From Actinomycetota bacterium (lineage in GTDB: Bacteria > Actinomycetota > UBA4738 > HRBIN12): a stretch of 64,000 nucleotides of DNA. The stretch lies in assembly GCA_026003015.1 (NCBI GenBank), contig BPGL01000004.1, positions 60,270-124,269 on the forward strand, in the 5' to 3' direction. Under the pieces are notes generated by a model. That model saw nothing but the letters and a program-made list of their open reading frames with translations. It did no database searches and had not been told where the DNA came from. This document shows, piece by piece, positions 35,416 to 43,885 of this stretch. Within the stretch, counting starts at the first letter, position 1. Every line of letters starts with the position of its first letter. Position numbers and translations under genes: made by a program.

Positions 35416-36027
35416 ATGCGGGCGATGGGATGGCGGCGGCTCGCGTGGGGGGGTGCGCTTTCGGCCGTCGCGGCCGGGATCGGCTACGCGGCGATCCGCA
35501 CCCCGACGGGGCGCCGGATCGACCGGGGTCTGTTCGCGGCGCTGAACCGCGGGGGCGGGCCGATCGCGGATCGCGCTATGGCCGGGATCACCGAGCTCGG
35601 CTCGATCGGGGCGCCGGCCGCGGCGGCTGCGGTGCTCGCGGTCGCCGGGCGTCGGCGGGCGGCGGTCCGCGGCCTCGCCGCGGCCGGCGTCGTGTGGCTC
35701 GCCCTGCAGGGGGTGAAGGCGCTCGTCGATCGCCCGCGTCCGGCCGACGCCGACCCCGGAGCGGCGCGGACGCTGATCCGGCGTCCCCGCGCGGCGGCCT
35801 GGCCGAGCAGCCACCCGGCCGTGCTCACGGCCTTCTCCCGGATCGCGGCCAGGGAGCTGGGGGTGGGGGCGCTCGGCGCACGGCTGCTCGGCGCGCTCGA
35901 CGTTGCCGTCGCCGTGTCTCGCGTGTACGTGGGGGTCCACTACCCGAGCGACGTCGTGAGCGGCCTGCTCTTCGGGCGCGCGGCCGCGCGGTGGTGGCCG
36001 CGCGGGGGCGGTGTGGCCGGCGGCTAG
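35416..36027 (+). CDS. PAP2-family phosphatase
   Basis: A 203-residue membrane phosphatase. The three PAP2 motifs are present: KALVDRPRP, PSSHPAVLTAFSR (PSSH in place of the common PSGH) and SRVYVGVHYPSDV with the catalytic histidine. It has about five hydrophobic segments. Likely substrates are lipid phosphates such as phosphatidic acid, PGP or undecaprenyl diphosphate. It lies just upstream of lgt, so an envelope role fits. ATG 35425 is a possible later start. Confidence 0.8.
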   Translation: MRAMGWRRLAWGGALSAVAAGIGYAAIRTPTGRRIDRGLFAALNRGGGPIADRAMAGITELGSIGAPAAAAAVLAVAGRRRAAVRGLAAAGVVWLALQGVKALVDRPRPADADPGAARTLIRRPRAAAWPSSHPAVLTAFSRIAARELGVGALGARLLGALDVAVAVSRVYVGVHYPSDVVSGLLFGRAAARWWPRGGGVAGG

Positions 36028-36030
36028 ACT
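36025..36030 (+). promoter_or_regulatory. -10 box TAGACT overlapping PAP2 stop, leaderless lgt start
   Basis: TAGACT starts with the TAG stop codon of the PAP2 gene and ends seven bases before the GTG at 36038. No ribosome site is present. Confidence 0.5.
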
Positions 36031-36037
36031 GCCGGAC

Positions 36038-36979
36038 GTGGTCGATCTCCTCGGCGCCGTCGGCTGGCCCGTCGTCGATCGCGTCCTCGGGCTCTCGCCC
36101 CACGGCGTGTTCATCGCGATCGGGTTCGCGATCGGCGCATGGGTGTTCACCCGCCTGGCCCTCCAACGTGGGATCGACGAGGCGGCGGCGAGCTCGGTCG
36201 TGTTCTGGTCGCTGGTCGGAGCGGTCGTCGGAGCCCGCGTCGGCTACGTGATCGCCCACGTGAGCGAGTTCTCCGGTCCGCTCGAGTGGTTCGCGGTGTG
36301 GCGCGGAGGGATCTCCCTGCTCGGCGGGATCGCCGGGGCGACGATCGCGAACGCGGTGAACATCCGTCGGTATGGGCTGCGCTTCTTCCAGGTCGCGGAC
36401 ACGGTCGCGCCGGGGCTCGCGCTCGGGATCACGGTCGGGCGGATCGGTGACCTGATCATCGGCGACCACCTGGGCCGCCCGACGAGCTGGCCGCTCGCGT
36501 GGACCTACCGGGGAGGGACGATCGCGCCGCCGTTCCGGGAGACGGCGCCGGGCGTGTTCGTCGCGGACCTGCAGGGAGGGCTCACGCAGACGATCAGCCG
36601 GGCGGGCTCGGAGCTGCGCGACGGCGCGGAGGTGCTCGCCCGCGGGGTCGGCGTCCACCAGACCGCGTTGTACGACCTGCTGCTGGCCGGCGTGCTGTTC
36701 GCGTTCCTGTGGTGGTTCGTGCGATCACCGCGCCGCGAGGGCGTGACGGCCCTCACGTTCGCACTGTGGTACGGGTGCAACCGCCTCCTCGAGGACGCGG
36801 TGCGGATCGACAAGCGCTTCGGGCCACTCACGGGCTCGCAGTGGACCGCGCTTGCCACGGCGCTCGTGGCCGCGGGCCTGCTCCTGTGGTTCGCGCGGAC
36901 ACGACGGCCCGGCCCGACGACGCCGGCCCGAGGGCCGCTGCGCCGGTCCGAACCCGATCGCGCCGGCTCTACGGGCTAG
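36038..36979 (+). CDS. lgt: Prolipoprotein diacylglyceryl transferase
   Basis: A 313-residue inner-membrane enzyme that transfers diacylglyceryl from phosphatidylglycerol to the lipobox cysteine. The family signature region reads GITVGRIGDLIIGDHLGRPTSWP, with VGARVGYVIAH and RGGISLLGGIAGA before it and H-Q-T-A-LYDLLLAG near the end. About seven helices are predicted. The signature has GDLIIGDH where Gram-negative enzymes have GNFINxE, as I recall for other actinomycetes. GTG 36038 follows a TAGACT box. Its stop overlaps the mrp stop in a CTAG. Confidence 0.85.
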   Translation: MVDLLGAVGWPVVDRVLGLSPHGVFIAIGFAIGAWVFTRLALQRGIDEAAASSVVFWSLVGAVVGARVGYVIAHVSEFSGPLEWFAVWRGGISLLGGIAGATIANAVNIRRYGLRFFQVADTVAPGLALGITVGRIGDLIIGDHLGRPTSWPLAWTYRGGTIAPPFRETAPGVFVADLQGGLTQTISRAGSELRDGAEVLARGVGVHQTALYDLLLAGVLFAFLWWFVRSPRREGVTALTFALWYGCNRLLEDAVRIDKRFGPLTGSQWTALATALVAAGLLLWFARTRRPGPTTPARGPLRRSEPDRAGSTG

Positions 36980-36983
36980 CCCG
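36972..36983. repeat. Perfect palindrome holding both convergent stop codons
   Basis: CGGGCTAGCCCG is a 12-base perfect palindrome whose central CTAG is the stop codon of lgt on the plus strand and mrp on the minus strand. It may also act as a small two-way hairpin. Confidence 0.75.
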
Positions 36984-38082
36984 GCTGCCGAGCGAGCAGC
37001 CCCAGCGGCCTTCCGACGCGGGACTTCGTCGCGCGCCGAACCCCTTCGGCGGCCTCTCGGAACGCCAGGCTCGCCGGGGCTTCCGGCGAGCGCACGACGA
37101 TCGGCACCCCCTCGTCGCCGCCCGCGCGGATCGCCGCAACGAGCGGGACGCGGGCGAGCAGCGGCACACCTAGCGTCCGCGCCGCCTCGTCGCCGCCTCC
37201 CTCGCCGAAGATCGCCTCGCGCGCCCCGCAGTGGGGGCACTCGTAGTACGCCATGTTCTCCACGACGCCGATCGGTCGCAGGTTCGTGCGCTCGGCCATC
37301 TTGCCGGCGCGCTCGGCGACCCGCCGGGCCGCCTCCTGGGGCGTCGTGACGACGAGCATCGACGCTCCCGGGATGAAGGAGGCCAGCGAGATCGACACGT
37401 CGCCGGTGCCCGGAGGCAGGTCGCAGAGCAGGTAGTCGAGCTCGCCCCACCACACGTCGCCGAGGAACTGCTCGATCGCCTTGTGCAGCATCGGGCCGCG
37501 CCAGATCACCGGCGTGTCCTCGGGCACGAAGAAGCCCATCGAGATGACCTTCACGCCGTGGGCCTCCAACGGCAGGATCATGCCGTCGAAGCCGACGGGC
37601 TTGCCCGAAACCCCGAGCATCCGGGGCACGCTGAACCCCCAGACGTCGGCGTCGAGCACGCCAACGCTCGCCCCGTCGGCCGCGAGCGCGGCGGCGAGGT
37701 TCACCGTGACGCTCGACTTGCCCACGCCGCCCTTGCCGGAGGCGATCGCCACGATCGCGGTTCGATCGGGGAACGCGATCCGCGAGGCCGGCGCCGCGCC
37801 CCCGCGCAGGGCGCCGACCAGCGACCGACGCTGCTCCTCGCTCATCGGTCGCAGCAGCACCTCGACGCGCTCGATCTCGGGGATCGGCTGCAGCGCCGCG
37901 GTGACGTCCGCGGTGATCCGATCGCGGAGCGGACAGCCCTCGATGGTGAGCAGCACGTGCACGCGCACGAGCCCGCCGTCGATCTCGATGCGCTCGAGCA
38001 TCCCGAGATCCTCGATCGGCCGGCCGATCTCCGGGTCCCGCACGCCCCGCAGCGCTTCGCGGACCTGCTGTTCGGTGACCAT
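36976..38082 (-). CDS. Mrp/ApbC-type P-loop iron-sulfur carrier
   Basis: A 368-residue protein. Residues 1-85 are a MIP18/DUF59 domain (VRDPEIGRPIEDLGML). The deviant Walker A is SGKGGVGKSS (115-124), with DLPPGTGDVSISLAS later and the cluster-binding CxxC in YYECPHCG. Such proteins bind a bridging 4Fe-4S cluster and deliver it to apoproteins using ATP. It is divergent from a SufR-like regulator with a symmetrical site between them, and converges on lgt with shared stop bases. Confidence 0.88.
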   Translation of the reverse strand: MVTEQQVREALRGVRDPEIGRPIEDLGMLERIEIDGGLVRVHVLLTIEGCPLRDRITADVTAALQPIPEIERVEVLLRPMSEEQRRSLVGALRGGAAPASRIAFPDRTAIVAIASGKGGVGKSSVTVNLAAALAADGASVGVLDADVWGFSVPRMLGVSGKPVGFDGMILPLEAHGVKVISMGFFVPEDTPVIWRGPMLHKAIEQFLGDVWWGELDYLLCDLPPGTGDVSISLASFIPGASMLVVTTPQEAARRVAERAGKMAERTNLRPIGVVENMAYYECPHCGAREAIFGEGGGDEAARTLGVPLLARVPLVAAIRAGGDEGVPIVVRSPEAPASLAFREAAEGVRRATKSRVGRPLGLLARQPG

Positions 38083-38105
38083 CGCGTCCCCCGACGCCCC
38101 GCGTG

Positions 38106-38132
38106 GTAGACACGGGGCGAAAGCCAGTCTAC
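38106..38132. promoter_or_regulatory. Operator candidate GTAGAC-N15-GTCTAC between mrp and regulator
   Basis: Perfect 6-bp inverted arms (38106-38111 and 38127-38132) span most of the 62-base divergent gap. On the minus strand TAGACT (38131-38126) could be the mrp -10 box, so a dimeric regulator bound here would block it. Confidence 0.45.
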
Positions 38133-38144
38133 GACCGAGGAACG

Positions 38145-38837
38145 ATGACGGAGCCGGCCCCGATCGAGGTCCACAAGGCGCTCGCCGACGACACCCGCTA
38201 CCGGCTGTACCGCTACCTGCGCCGCTCCGGGCGGGCGGTGCCGATCCGGGAGCTCGCCGCCCGCCTGTCCCTGCACCCGAACACCCTGCGTCCGCACCTG
38301 CGCCGGCTGCAGGAGGCCGGGCTCGTCGTGAGCGAATCCCGCCGCGGCCCCGGCGTCGGGCGTCCCCAGGCGCTGTACGCGGCCGCCGAGCCCGACGGGC
38401 GGGCGGGACGGGACTACCGGCTGCTCGCCGACATCCTCGCGGGGCTCGTTCGGGGAGGTCGCCAGCTCGAGCGCGCCGAGGGCCTCGCCCGGGAGTGGGG
38501 CGCCTACCTCGTCGGTCGTCGCCCGCCTCGCCCGGGGACCCGACGCCCGGCGGGGCCGAACCTCGCCGCGCTCCAGGAGGCCCTGGCGGAGGCCGGGTTC
38601 GACCCGCGGTTCCGACGGACCGGTCGTGCGAAGGTCGAGATCACCCTGCGCGACTGCCCGTTCCGAGACCTGCTCGACGAGCATCGGGAGCTCGTCTGCG
38701 CGGTGCACCGGGGGCTGCTCGAGGGGATGCTCGTGGCGTCCCGGCCGCCGCTGCGCCTCGTCGGCTTCGAGCCCCTGCGGGACCGGTCCTCCGTGTGTCG
38801 GCTCACGGCCGGGATCCCCGGGCGATCCGGGGCTTGA
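38145..38837 (+). CDS. ArsR/SufR-like helix-turn-helix regulator
   Basis: A 230-residue regulator. The N-terminal winged helix (about 5-75) reads VHKALADDTRYRLYRYLRR and LSLHPNTLRPHLRRLQEAG. The C-terminal domain has DCPFRDLL, ELVCAVHRGLLEG and SSVCRL, a cysteine arrangement like SufR-type Fe-S sensors. It is divergent from the Mrp-type Fe-S carrier, so it may be a cluster-responsive repressor. Metal or other ligand sensing is an alternative. ATG 38145 follows CGAGGAACG; the track start 38103 lies inside the operator-like repeat. Confidence 0.72.
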   Translation: MTEPAPIEVHKALADDTRYRLYRYLRRSGRAVPIRELAARLSLHPNTLRPHLRRLQEAGLVVSESRRGPGVGRPQALYAAAEPDGRAGRDYRLLADILAGLVRGGRQLERAEGLAREWGAYLVGRRPPRPGTRRPAGPNLAALQEALAEAGFDPRFRRTGRAKVEITLRDCPFRDLLDEHRELVCAVHRGLLEGMLVASRPPLRLVGFEPLRDRSSVCRLTAGIPGRSGA

Positions 38838-38864
38838 GTCGCCGCCCCGATCGTCCGATGACAG

Positions 38865-40004
38865 ATGGGGTCGTTCGGCATCGCGAGGGAGTGGAGCAGG
38901 TTGGATCCGAGCACGTCTCCGATCGTCCCCGAGTTCAACGCCTGGCTGCACGAGCTCGTGCGGGGCGAGGGGTCGGACCTCCACGTCAAGGTGGGGTCTC
39001 CCCCGATGATCCGGATGCCCGACGGGCTCCACCGGCTCGATCGCGACCCGCTGTCGCCGATCGAGACGAAGGTGATCGCCGCCGCGATCGTGCCCGAGGA
39101 TCGGTGGCGTGAGCTCGAGGAACGGGGCGAGGTCGACCTCGCCTACTCCGTCCCGGAGGTGGGTCGGTTCCGCGTGAACGTGTTCCGTCAGCGTGGGTCG
39201 ATCTCGATGGTGCTGCGCAAGCTCCGGTTCGGGGGGCCGAGCTTCGAGGAGCTCGGCCTGCCCGAGGCGGTGCGCAGCCTCGCCGAGGAACACCGCGGCC
39301 TGGTCCTCGTCACAGGGCCGACGGGATCGGGGAAGACGACGACGCTCGCCGCGATGATCGACCACATCAACCGGACCCGACCGGTGCACATCGTCACGAT
39401 CGAGGATCCGATCGAGGTCCTGCACCGCGATCAGCTCGCCTCGATCAACCAGCGCGAGATCGGCAACGACACCGGTGATTTCCTCACGGCGCTGCGGGCG
39501 GCGCTGCGCCAGGACCCGGACGTGATCCTGATCGGAGAGATGCGCGACACCGAGACCGTGCGCGCGGCGATCCAGGCGGCCGAGACGGGCCACCTCGTCC
39601 TGTCGACGCTCCACACGGTCGACGCGACCGAGACGGTGAACCGCGTGATCGACTTCTTCCCACCCTTCCAACAGAAGCAGGTCCGTCTGGCGCTCGCCGG
39701 AACCCTGCGCGGGATCGTCTCCCAGCGGCTCGTCCCCACCGTCGACGGATCGCGGATCCCCGCCCTGGAGATCCTCGTGAACACGGGCCGGGTCGCCGAG
39801 CGGATCGCCGACCCCGACCGGACCCACGAGATCAAGGACGTCATCGCCGACGGCGAGTACTACGGGATGACGACCTTCGACCGGTCGTTGCTCCGGCTGG
39901 TGCAGGAGGAGCGGGTGACGGTGGAGGCGGCGCTGCAGGCCGTGTCGAACCGCCACGATTTCGAGCTCGCCATGCAGCAGGCCGGCCTCGTCGTGCCGGC
40001 CTGA
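38865..40004 (+). CDS. PilT-type ATPase
   Basis: A 379-residue secretion/retraction ATPase: N-terminal PAS-like domain with SDLHVKVGSPP, Walker A GPTGSGKTTT (151-160), Asp box TIEDPIEVLH, Walker B DPDVILIGEMRD, His box GHLVLSTLHTVDA, and the PilT-like C-terminus. It would power retraction of type IV pili. No pilin, PilB or PilC gene is in this window, so its partners must lie elsewhere. The start may be TTG 38901, which has GAGGGAG nine bases before it, rather than ATG 38865. Confidence 0.85.
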   Translation: MGSFGIAREWSRLDPSTSPIVPEFNAWLHELVRGEGSDLHVKVGSPPMIRMPDGLHRLDRDPLSPIETKVIAAAIVPEDRWRELEERGEVDLAYSVPEVGRFRVNVFRQRGSISMVLRKLRFGGPSFEELGLPEAVRSLAEEHRGLVLVTGPTGSGKTTTLAAMIDHINRTRPVHIVTIEDPIEVLHRDQLASINQREIGNDTGDFLTALRAALRQDPDVILIGEMRDTETVRAAIQAAETGHLVLSTLHTVDATETVNRVIDFFPPFQQKQVRLALAGTLRGIVSQRLVPTVDGSRIPALEILVNTGRVAERIADPDRTHEIKDVIADGEYYGMTTFDRSLLRLVQEERVTVEAALQAVSNRHDFELAMQQAGLVVPA

Positions 40005-40007
40005 GGC

Positions 40008-40937
40008 TCAGGGGTTCGCCGATCCGCCGCCGCGGCCGTCGCCCGCCGTCTCGGACAGGGCGGTGAAGGCCGAGACGAGCCCGGCGAGCTCCATCGGGAC
40101 GACGACCTTCGTCGAGGCCGAGGCCCCGATCTGCTTGAGGGCCTCGAGGTACTGCAGCCGCATCGTGTTGTCGTCCAGACGGGCCGCGACCTGGAAGATC
40201 CGCTCCAGCGCGAGCGCGAACCCCTCCGCACGAAGGATCGCCGCCTGTCGCTCGCCCTCGGCGGACAGCACGGCGGCCTGCTTCTGCCCCTCGGCGTTCA
40301 GGATCGCCGCGTCCTTGTTGCCCTCGGCGACGGTCACGGCCGCCTGCTTCGACCCCTCCGCTTCGGTGACGATCGCGCGGCGGGTCCGCTCCGCGGACAT
40401 CTGGCGGGTCATCGCCTCCTGGACGCTCGGAGGCGGGATGATCTCGCGGATCTCCACGTTCGTGACCTTGACCCCCCATCGCTCCGTGACCTCGTCGAGC
40501 TTCGTGCGCAGGACCTGGTTGATCTCGTCGCGCTTGGCGAGGACGTCGTCGAGCAGGATGTCGCCGACCACGGCGCGAAGCGTCGTAGCGGCGATGTTCT
40601 GCGCGGCCCCTGCGAAGTTCCCGACCTGCACGACGCTCGCCTTCGGATCCAGCACCTTGTAGAAGACGATGAAATCCACGCCGATCGGCGCGTTGTCCTT
40701 CGTGATCGAGTCCTGCCGGGGGATCTCGAGGTAGAACTCGCGCAGGTCGACCGTGACGGCCTTGTCGATGAAGGGGATCAGCAGGACGAGGCCCGGGCCC
40801 TTCGTCGCGAGGTAGCGGCCCAGTCGGAACACCACGAGCCGTTGGTACTCGCGGACGATGCGGATCGCGTTGAACAGGAACAGCGCGGCGGCGACGACGA
40901 CCACGCCGAGCGCGATCGCGAGCGGACCGAGATCCAT
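40008..40937 (-). CDS. SPFH/stomatin-like membrane protein
   Basis: A 309-residue SPFH protein: one N-terminal helix (about 3-25), then REYQRLVVFRLGRYLATKGPG, the SPFH core with DAPIG-like DNAPIGVDFIVFYK, and a long coiled region with repeated AEG units (TEAEGSKQAAVTVAEGNKDA) typical of oligomer formation. It probably organises membrane microdomains. Its ATG overlaps the NfeD gene's stop as TGATG, the standard stomatin-NfeD operon. The 538-residue track ORF extends wrongly upstream. Confidence 0.88.
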   Translation of the reverse strand: MDLGPLAIALGVVVVAAALFLFNAIRIVREYQRLVVFRLGRYLATKGPGLVLLIPFIDKAVTVDLREFYLEIPRQDSITKDNAPIGVDFIVFYKVLDPKASVVQVGNFAGAAQNIAATTLRAVVGDILLDDVLAKRDEINQVLRTKLDEVTERWGVKVTNVEIREIIPPPSVQEAMTRQMSAERTRRAIVTEAEGSKQAAVTVAEGNKDAAILNAEGQKQAAVLSAEGERQAAILRAEGFALALERIFQVAARLDDNTMRLQYLEALKQIGASASTKVVVPMELAGLVSAFTALSETAGDGRGGGSANP

Positions 40938-42298
40938 CAGCGTTTCCCTCCTTCGTGCACCGACGCGGTCGTCGGCTCCCCATCCGTCACGGGGGGAGCC
41001 TGTCCGGACGCGTCGGCGTCCAGGGGCTCGACCGTGAGGACGAGCCCGTCGATCCCGGTGACGCGGATCCGCGTCCCGGGGGCGAGCGCGCCCGACGCAC
41101 AGGTGGCCCGCCATTCCTCCGCGGCGACGCGGACGACACCGCCCCGGGGGTCCACGCCGACGCCGACCACCACCCCTTCGCGGCCGACGATCGCCTCGGG
41201 GCCTTGGACCGGCGGGAGGTCCCGCATCCGCAGCACCTTCGCGACGACCACGCCGAAGAAGGCAGCTACGAGCGCCGCCGTCGGGGCGAGCACGAGCGGG
41301 GAGACCGCGACGCCGCCGGAGCGGTCGAACAGGAACCACCCGCCGAGCACGAGGGCCACCGTGGCGGCGATCCCCGCGGCTCCGAGGCCTGGCGCGTTCA
41401 GCTCGATCACGAACAGGACGACCGAGGCCACGAGCAGGAGGAGCCCGATCCAGCTCACGGGCAGCACGCCGAACGCGAACAGGGCGATCAGCAGCAGCAC
41501 CGTGCCGACGGTGCCCGAGAACACGTGCCCGGGGATGAGGAGCTCCAGCACGATGAGCGCGAGGCCGAGCCAGAAGGCGATGAAGGCGAGGTTCGGATCG
41601 AGCAGCTCGTGCAGCAGGTTCCACAGGCCGCCCATCGGGCGCTCCTCGACCACGACGCCGTCCACGTCGAGCGTCAGCGTCCGCCCCGACGCGAGCCGCA
41701 CGGCCTTGCCGTCGAGCTCGGCGAGCAGCGCCGCGCGGGTCGGGGCGACGAGGTCGACGACGCCCGCCTCACGGGCCTGCTCCGCCGACAGGCTCCGGCC
41801 TTGCGTCACGAACGTCTCGGCGACGGCGCCGTCGCGCCCGTAGGTCTCGGCGAGGCTGCGCAGGTACGCGGCGGCGTCGTTGCGCGTCTTCGTCGACAGG
41901 TCGCCGCCGTCCAGGCCCACGGGGGTCGAGGCGCCGATGTTCGTCCCCGGCGCCATCGCGGCAACGGGGGCCGCGAGCGCGATGAACGCGCCCGCGGAGG
42001 CGGCTCGTGCGCCTGGCGGGGTGACGTAGGCGATCACCGGCACGCGCGCGTCGAGCATCGCCTCGGTGATCGAGCGCATCGAGCCGCCGAGCCCTCCGGG
42101 GGTGTCGATCTCGAGCACGACCGCGACGGCGCCCTCGTCGCTCGCGCGGGCGATGCCGTTGCGCACGTAGTCGGCGACGAGGGGATCGACGACGCCCTCC
42201 AGGCGCAGGACGACGACCACCGGATCGCTCGGCGCCGCGAACGCGATCGGCCCGCCGGCGAGGGCGAGGGCCAGGGCGAGCAGCACCCGGGTACGCAC
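40937..42298 (-). CDS. NfeD-family membrane protein with ClpP-class serine protease domain
   Basis: A 453-residue protein with an N-terminal signal (1-22), a ClpP-like protease domain (about 25-215) carrying IDTPGGLGGSMRSI and the nucleophile region ARAASAGAFIA, four or five membrane helices (about 235-370), and a C-terminal OB-fold NfeD domain (GREGVVVG to LVLTVEPL). The family (1510-N type) cleaves stomatin partners. GTG 42298 is preceded by GAGGGAGGA eight bases away. It is cotranslated with the SPFH gene. Confidence 0.87.
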   Translation of the reverse strand: MRTRVLLALALALAGGPIAFAAPSDPVVVVLRLEGVVDPLVADYVRNGIARASDEGAVAVVLEIDTPGGLGGSMRSITEAMLDARVPVIAYVTPPGARAASAGAFIALAAPVAAMAPGTNIGASTPVGLDGGDLSTKTRNDAAAYLRSLAETYGRDGAVAETFVTQGRSLSAEQAREAGVVDLVAPTRAALLAELDGKAVRLASGRTLTLDVDGVVVEERPMGGLWNLLHELLDPNLAFIAFWLGLALIVLELLIPGHVFSGTVGTVLLLIALFAFGVLPVSWIGLLLLVASVVLFVIELNAPGLGAAGIAATVALVLGGWFLFDRSGGVAVSPLVLAPTAALVAAFFGVVVAKVLRMRDLPPVQGPEAIVGREGVVVGVGVDPRGGVVRVAAEEWRATCASGALAPGTRIRVTGIDGLVLTVEPLDADASGQAPPVTDGEPTTASVHEGGKR

Positions 42299-42483
42299 CT
42301 GGCTCGTCCTCCCTCGCTCCTGCGGTCCGGCCCGAACGGCCGGTCCGGTTCCCAGGCTACCCGAGGCGCGTCGTGGCGCGCGAGCCCTCGTGGACCGAAC
42401 GGCGCCGACGTGCGACCCTAGGGTCGGAGCGCGGGCGCAAGCCGCGCCCCCGCCGTCTCGCGTATATCGGAAGGACCGAGGAC

Positions 42484-43083
42484 GTGCCCAGACCGAAGGA
42501 CGGTCCGCTGCTTCCGAGGGAGGAGCAGCGCCTGATGGAAGCGCTCCTTGCCGGTGACGACGATGCCGTCCGCGCCCTGTACGCACGGTTCGCCCGCCCC
42601 ATCTACACGATGGGGCTTCGCCTGCTGGGGACGCGCGAGGCCGCGGAGGAGCTCACGCAGGACGTGTTCGTCACGGCCTGGCGGAAGGCCGCGCGCTTCG
42701 ATCCCACACGCGGCAGGCTCTCCACCTGGCTCATGACGATCGCCCACAACCTCGCCGTCGATCGACTGCGCCGCGAGCACGGCACGGCGCGCCCGACCCT
42801 CGTCCTCGTCGATGAAGTGCCCGACGCGCCCGGGGTCGACGAGGAACAGGTCTTGATGGAGCGCGACGAGGCCCTCCGGGCGCTGGCGGCGCTGTCGGAG
42901 GCCGAGCGTCGATTGCTCAAGCGGGCCTACTTCGGCGGGATGACGGCGCGCGAGATCGCCGAGGCCGACGGCGTTCCCCTGGGGACGGTGAAGACGCGGT
43001 TGCGAACGGCGCTGATCAAGATCCGACGGGCGCACGAGGGCAAGGGAGGTCGGCCGGGCGCGGTGGACGGGGGGGTCGGATGA
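42484..43083 (+). CDS. ECF-family RNA polymerase sigma factor
   Basis: A 199-residue sigma factor with region 2 (about 25-95, TREAAEELTQDVFVTAWRKA) and region 4 (about 135-190, MTAREIAEADGVPLGTVKTR). GTG 42484 follows ACCGAGGAC; the track ORF starts 111 bases too early. It overlaps the anti-sigma gene as ATGA, the classic ECF/anti-sigma arrangement. I found no recognisable GGAAC-type autoregulated promoter in the 185-base upstream gap. The stress it responds to is unknown. Confidence 0.87.
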   Translation: MPRPKDGPLLPREEQRLMEALLAGDDDAVRALYARFARPIYTMGLRLLGTREAAEELTQDVFVTAWRKAARFDPTRGRLSTWLMTIAHNLAVDRLRREHGTARPTLVLVDEVPDAPGVDEEQVLMERDEALRALAALSEAERRLLKRAYFGGMTAREIAEADGVPLGTVKTRLRTALIKIRRAHEGKGGRPGAVDGGVG

Positions 43084-43856
43084 ACTGCGCGGCGGCGCGC
43101 GAGCGGCTGTGCGAACACGTCCTGGGCGTGCTCGCGGCGCGCGAGGCCGACGCGCTCGAGCGGCACCTCGCCTGGTGCGCGGCGTGCCGGACCGAAGCCC
43201 GGGGGCTCGCGGAGGCGGCGGCCCTGTTGCCGCACGCCCTCGCCCCCGCCGTCCCGCCCGAGGACCTGCTCGAGCGGGTCGTCGCGCGCGTCGCCTCGGC
43301 CCGCGGCGACACGCGCGGGCCAGCGCTGCGACGGTCCCGGCTCGCCTCGGTCGCGGTGGTGGCGGCCCTCCTCGCGGTCGCGGCGTCGGGGTTCGCAGCG
43401 GTGATGGCCGGGCGGGCGAGCCGTGCCGAGCAAGCCGCGGCCAACGCGGCCACGACGCCGGAGCTCGGGGGGTTGTCGGAGGTGATCCGGGTCACGACGC
43501 TCGGCGCCGAGGCCGACGTCTACCTCGGGGTGCTGATGCCGACGACCGAGGCGGAGGTGGGCGGCTCGGCCGCCACCGTCGTCGTGCCGCGGCTCCCGGA
43601 TCGGGTCCTCGTCGTCGTCCAGGGCCTGTCGCGGGACGGATCGGGGCTGCCCTGGGAGGTCGAGCTCGTGGCGGGGCCGAACGATCGGATCGCCGTCGGT
43701 CGGATCGCGGCCGACGACGTCGACGCCGCAGGCGCGGCGGAGTTCGGCGCGGTCCTCGACGACGACCTGCGCCGCTACGACCGGATCCGGGTTCGCGATC
43801 GCACCGGCGCGATCGTGCTTCGGGGCTCGCTCGAGCTCCAGGCCACCACGCCCTAG
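43080..43856 (+). CDS. Zinc-type transmembrane anti-sigma factor
   Basis: A 258-residue ZAS-type anti-sigma. The N-terminal motif HLAWCAAC gives H29, C33 and C36 (HxxxCxxC). A single membrane helix lies at about 89-110 (SVAVVAALLAVAASGFAAV). The extracellular domain has a RskA/anti-sigma-K-like pattern (ADVYLGVLMPTTEAEVGG, RVLVVVQGL). It should hold the preceding sigma factor at the membrane until a signal releases it. ATG 43080 overlaps the sigma stop. Confidence 0.85.
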   Translation: MNCAAARERLCEHVLGVLAAREADALERHLAWCAACRTEARGLAEAAALLPHALAPAVPPEDLLERVVARVASARGDTRGPALRRSRLASVAVVAALLAVAASGFAAVMAGRASRAEQAAANAATTPELGGLSEVIRVTTLGAEADVYLGVLMPTTEAEVGGSAATVVVPRLPDRVLVVVQGLSRDGSGLPWEVELVAGPNDRIAVGRIAADDVDAAGAAEFGAVLDDDLRRYDRIRVRDRTGAIVLRGSLELQATTP

Positions 43857-43873
43857 GGGCGGGGCGCGCCGCG

Positions 43874-43879
43874 TATCCT
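43874..43879 (+). promoter_or_regulatory. -10 box TATCCT, leaderless start of luciferase-like gene
   Basis: TATCCT is six bases before the GTG at 43886, with no ribosome site, in the 29-base gap after the anti-sigma gene. Confidence 0.48.
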
Positions 43880-43885
43880 GCGGCC

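Noticed and set aside
35416-36027. PAP2 PSSH as an inactivating change
   Set aside because: PSSH in place of PSGH is seen in other members of the family, and the catalytic histidines and arginines are all present.
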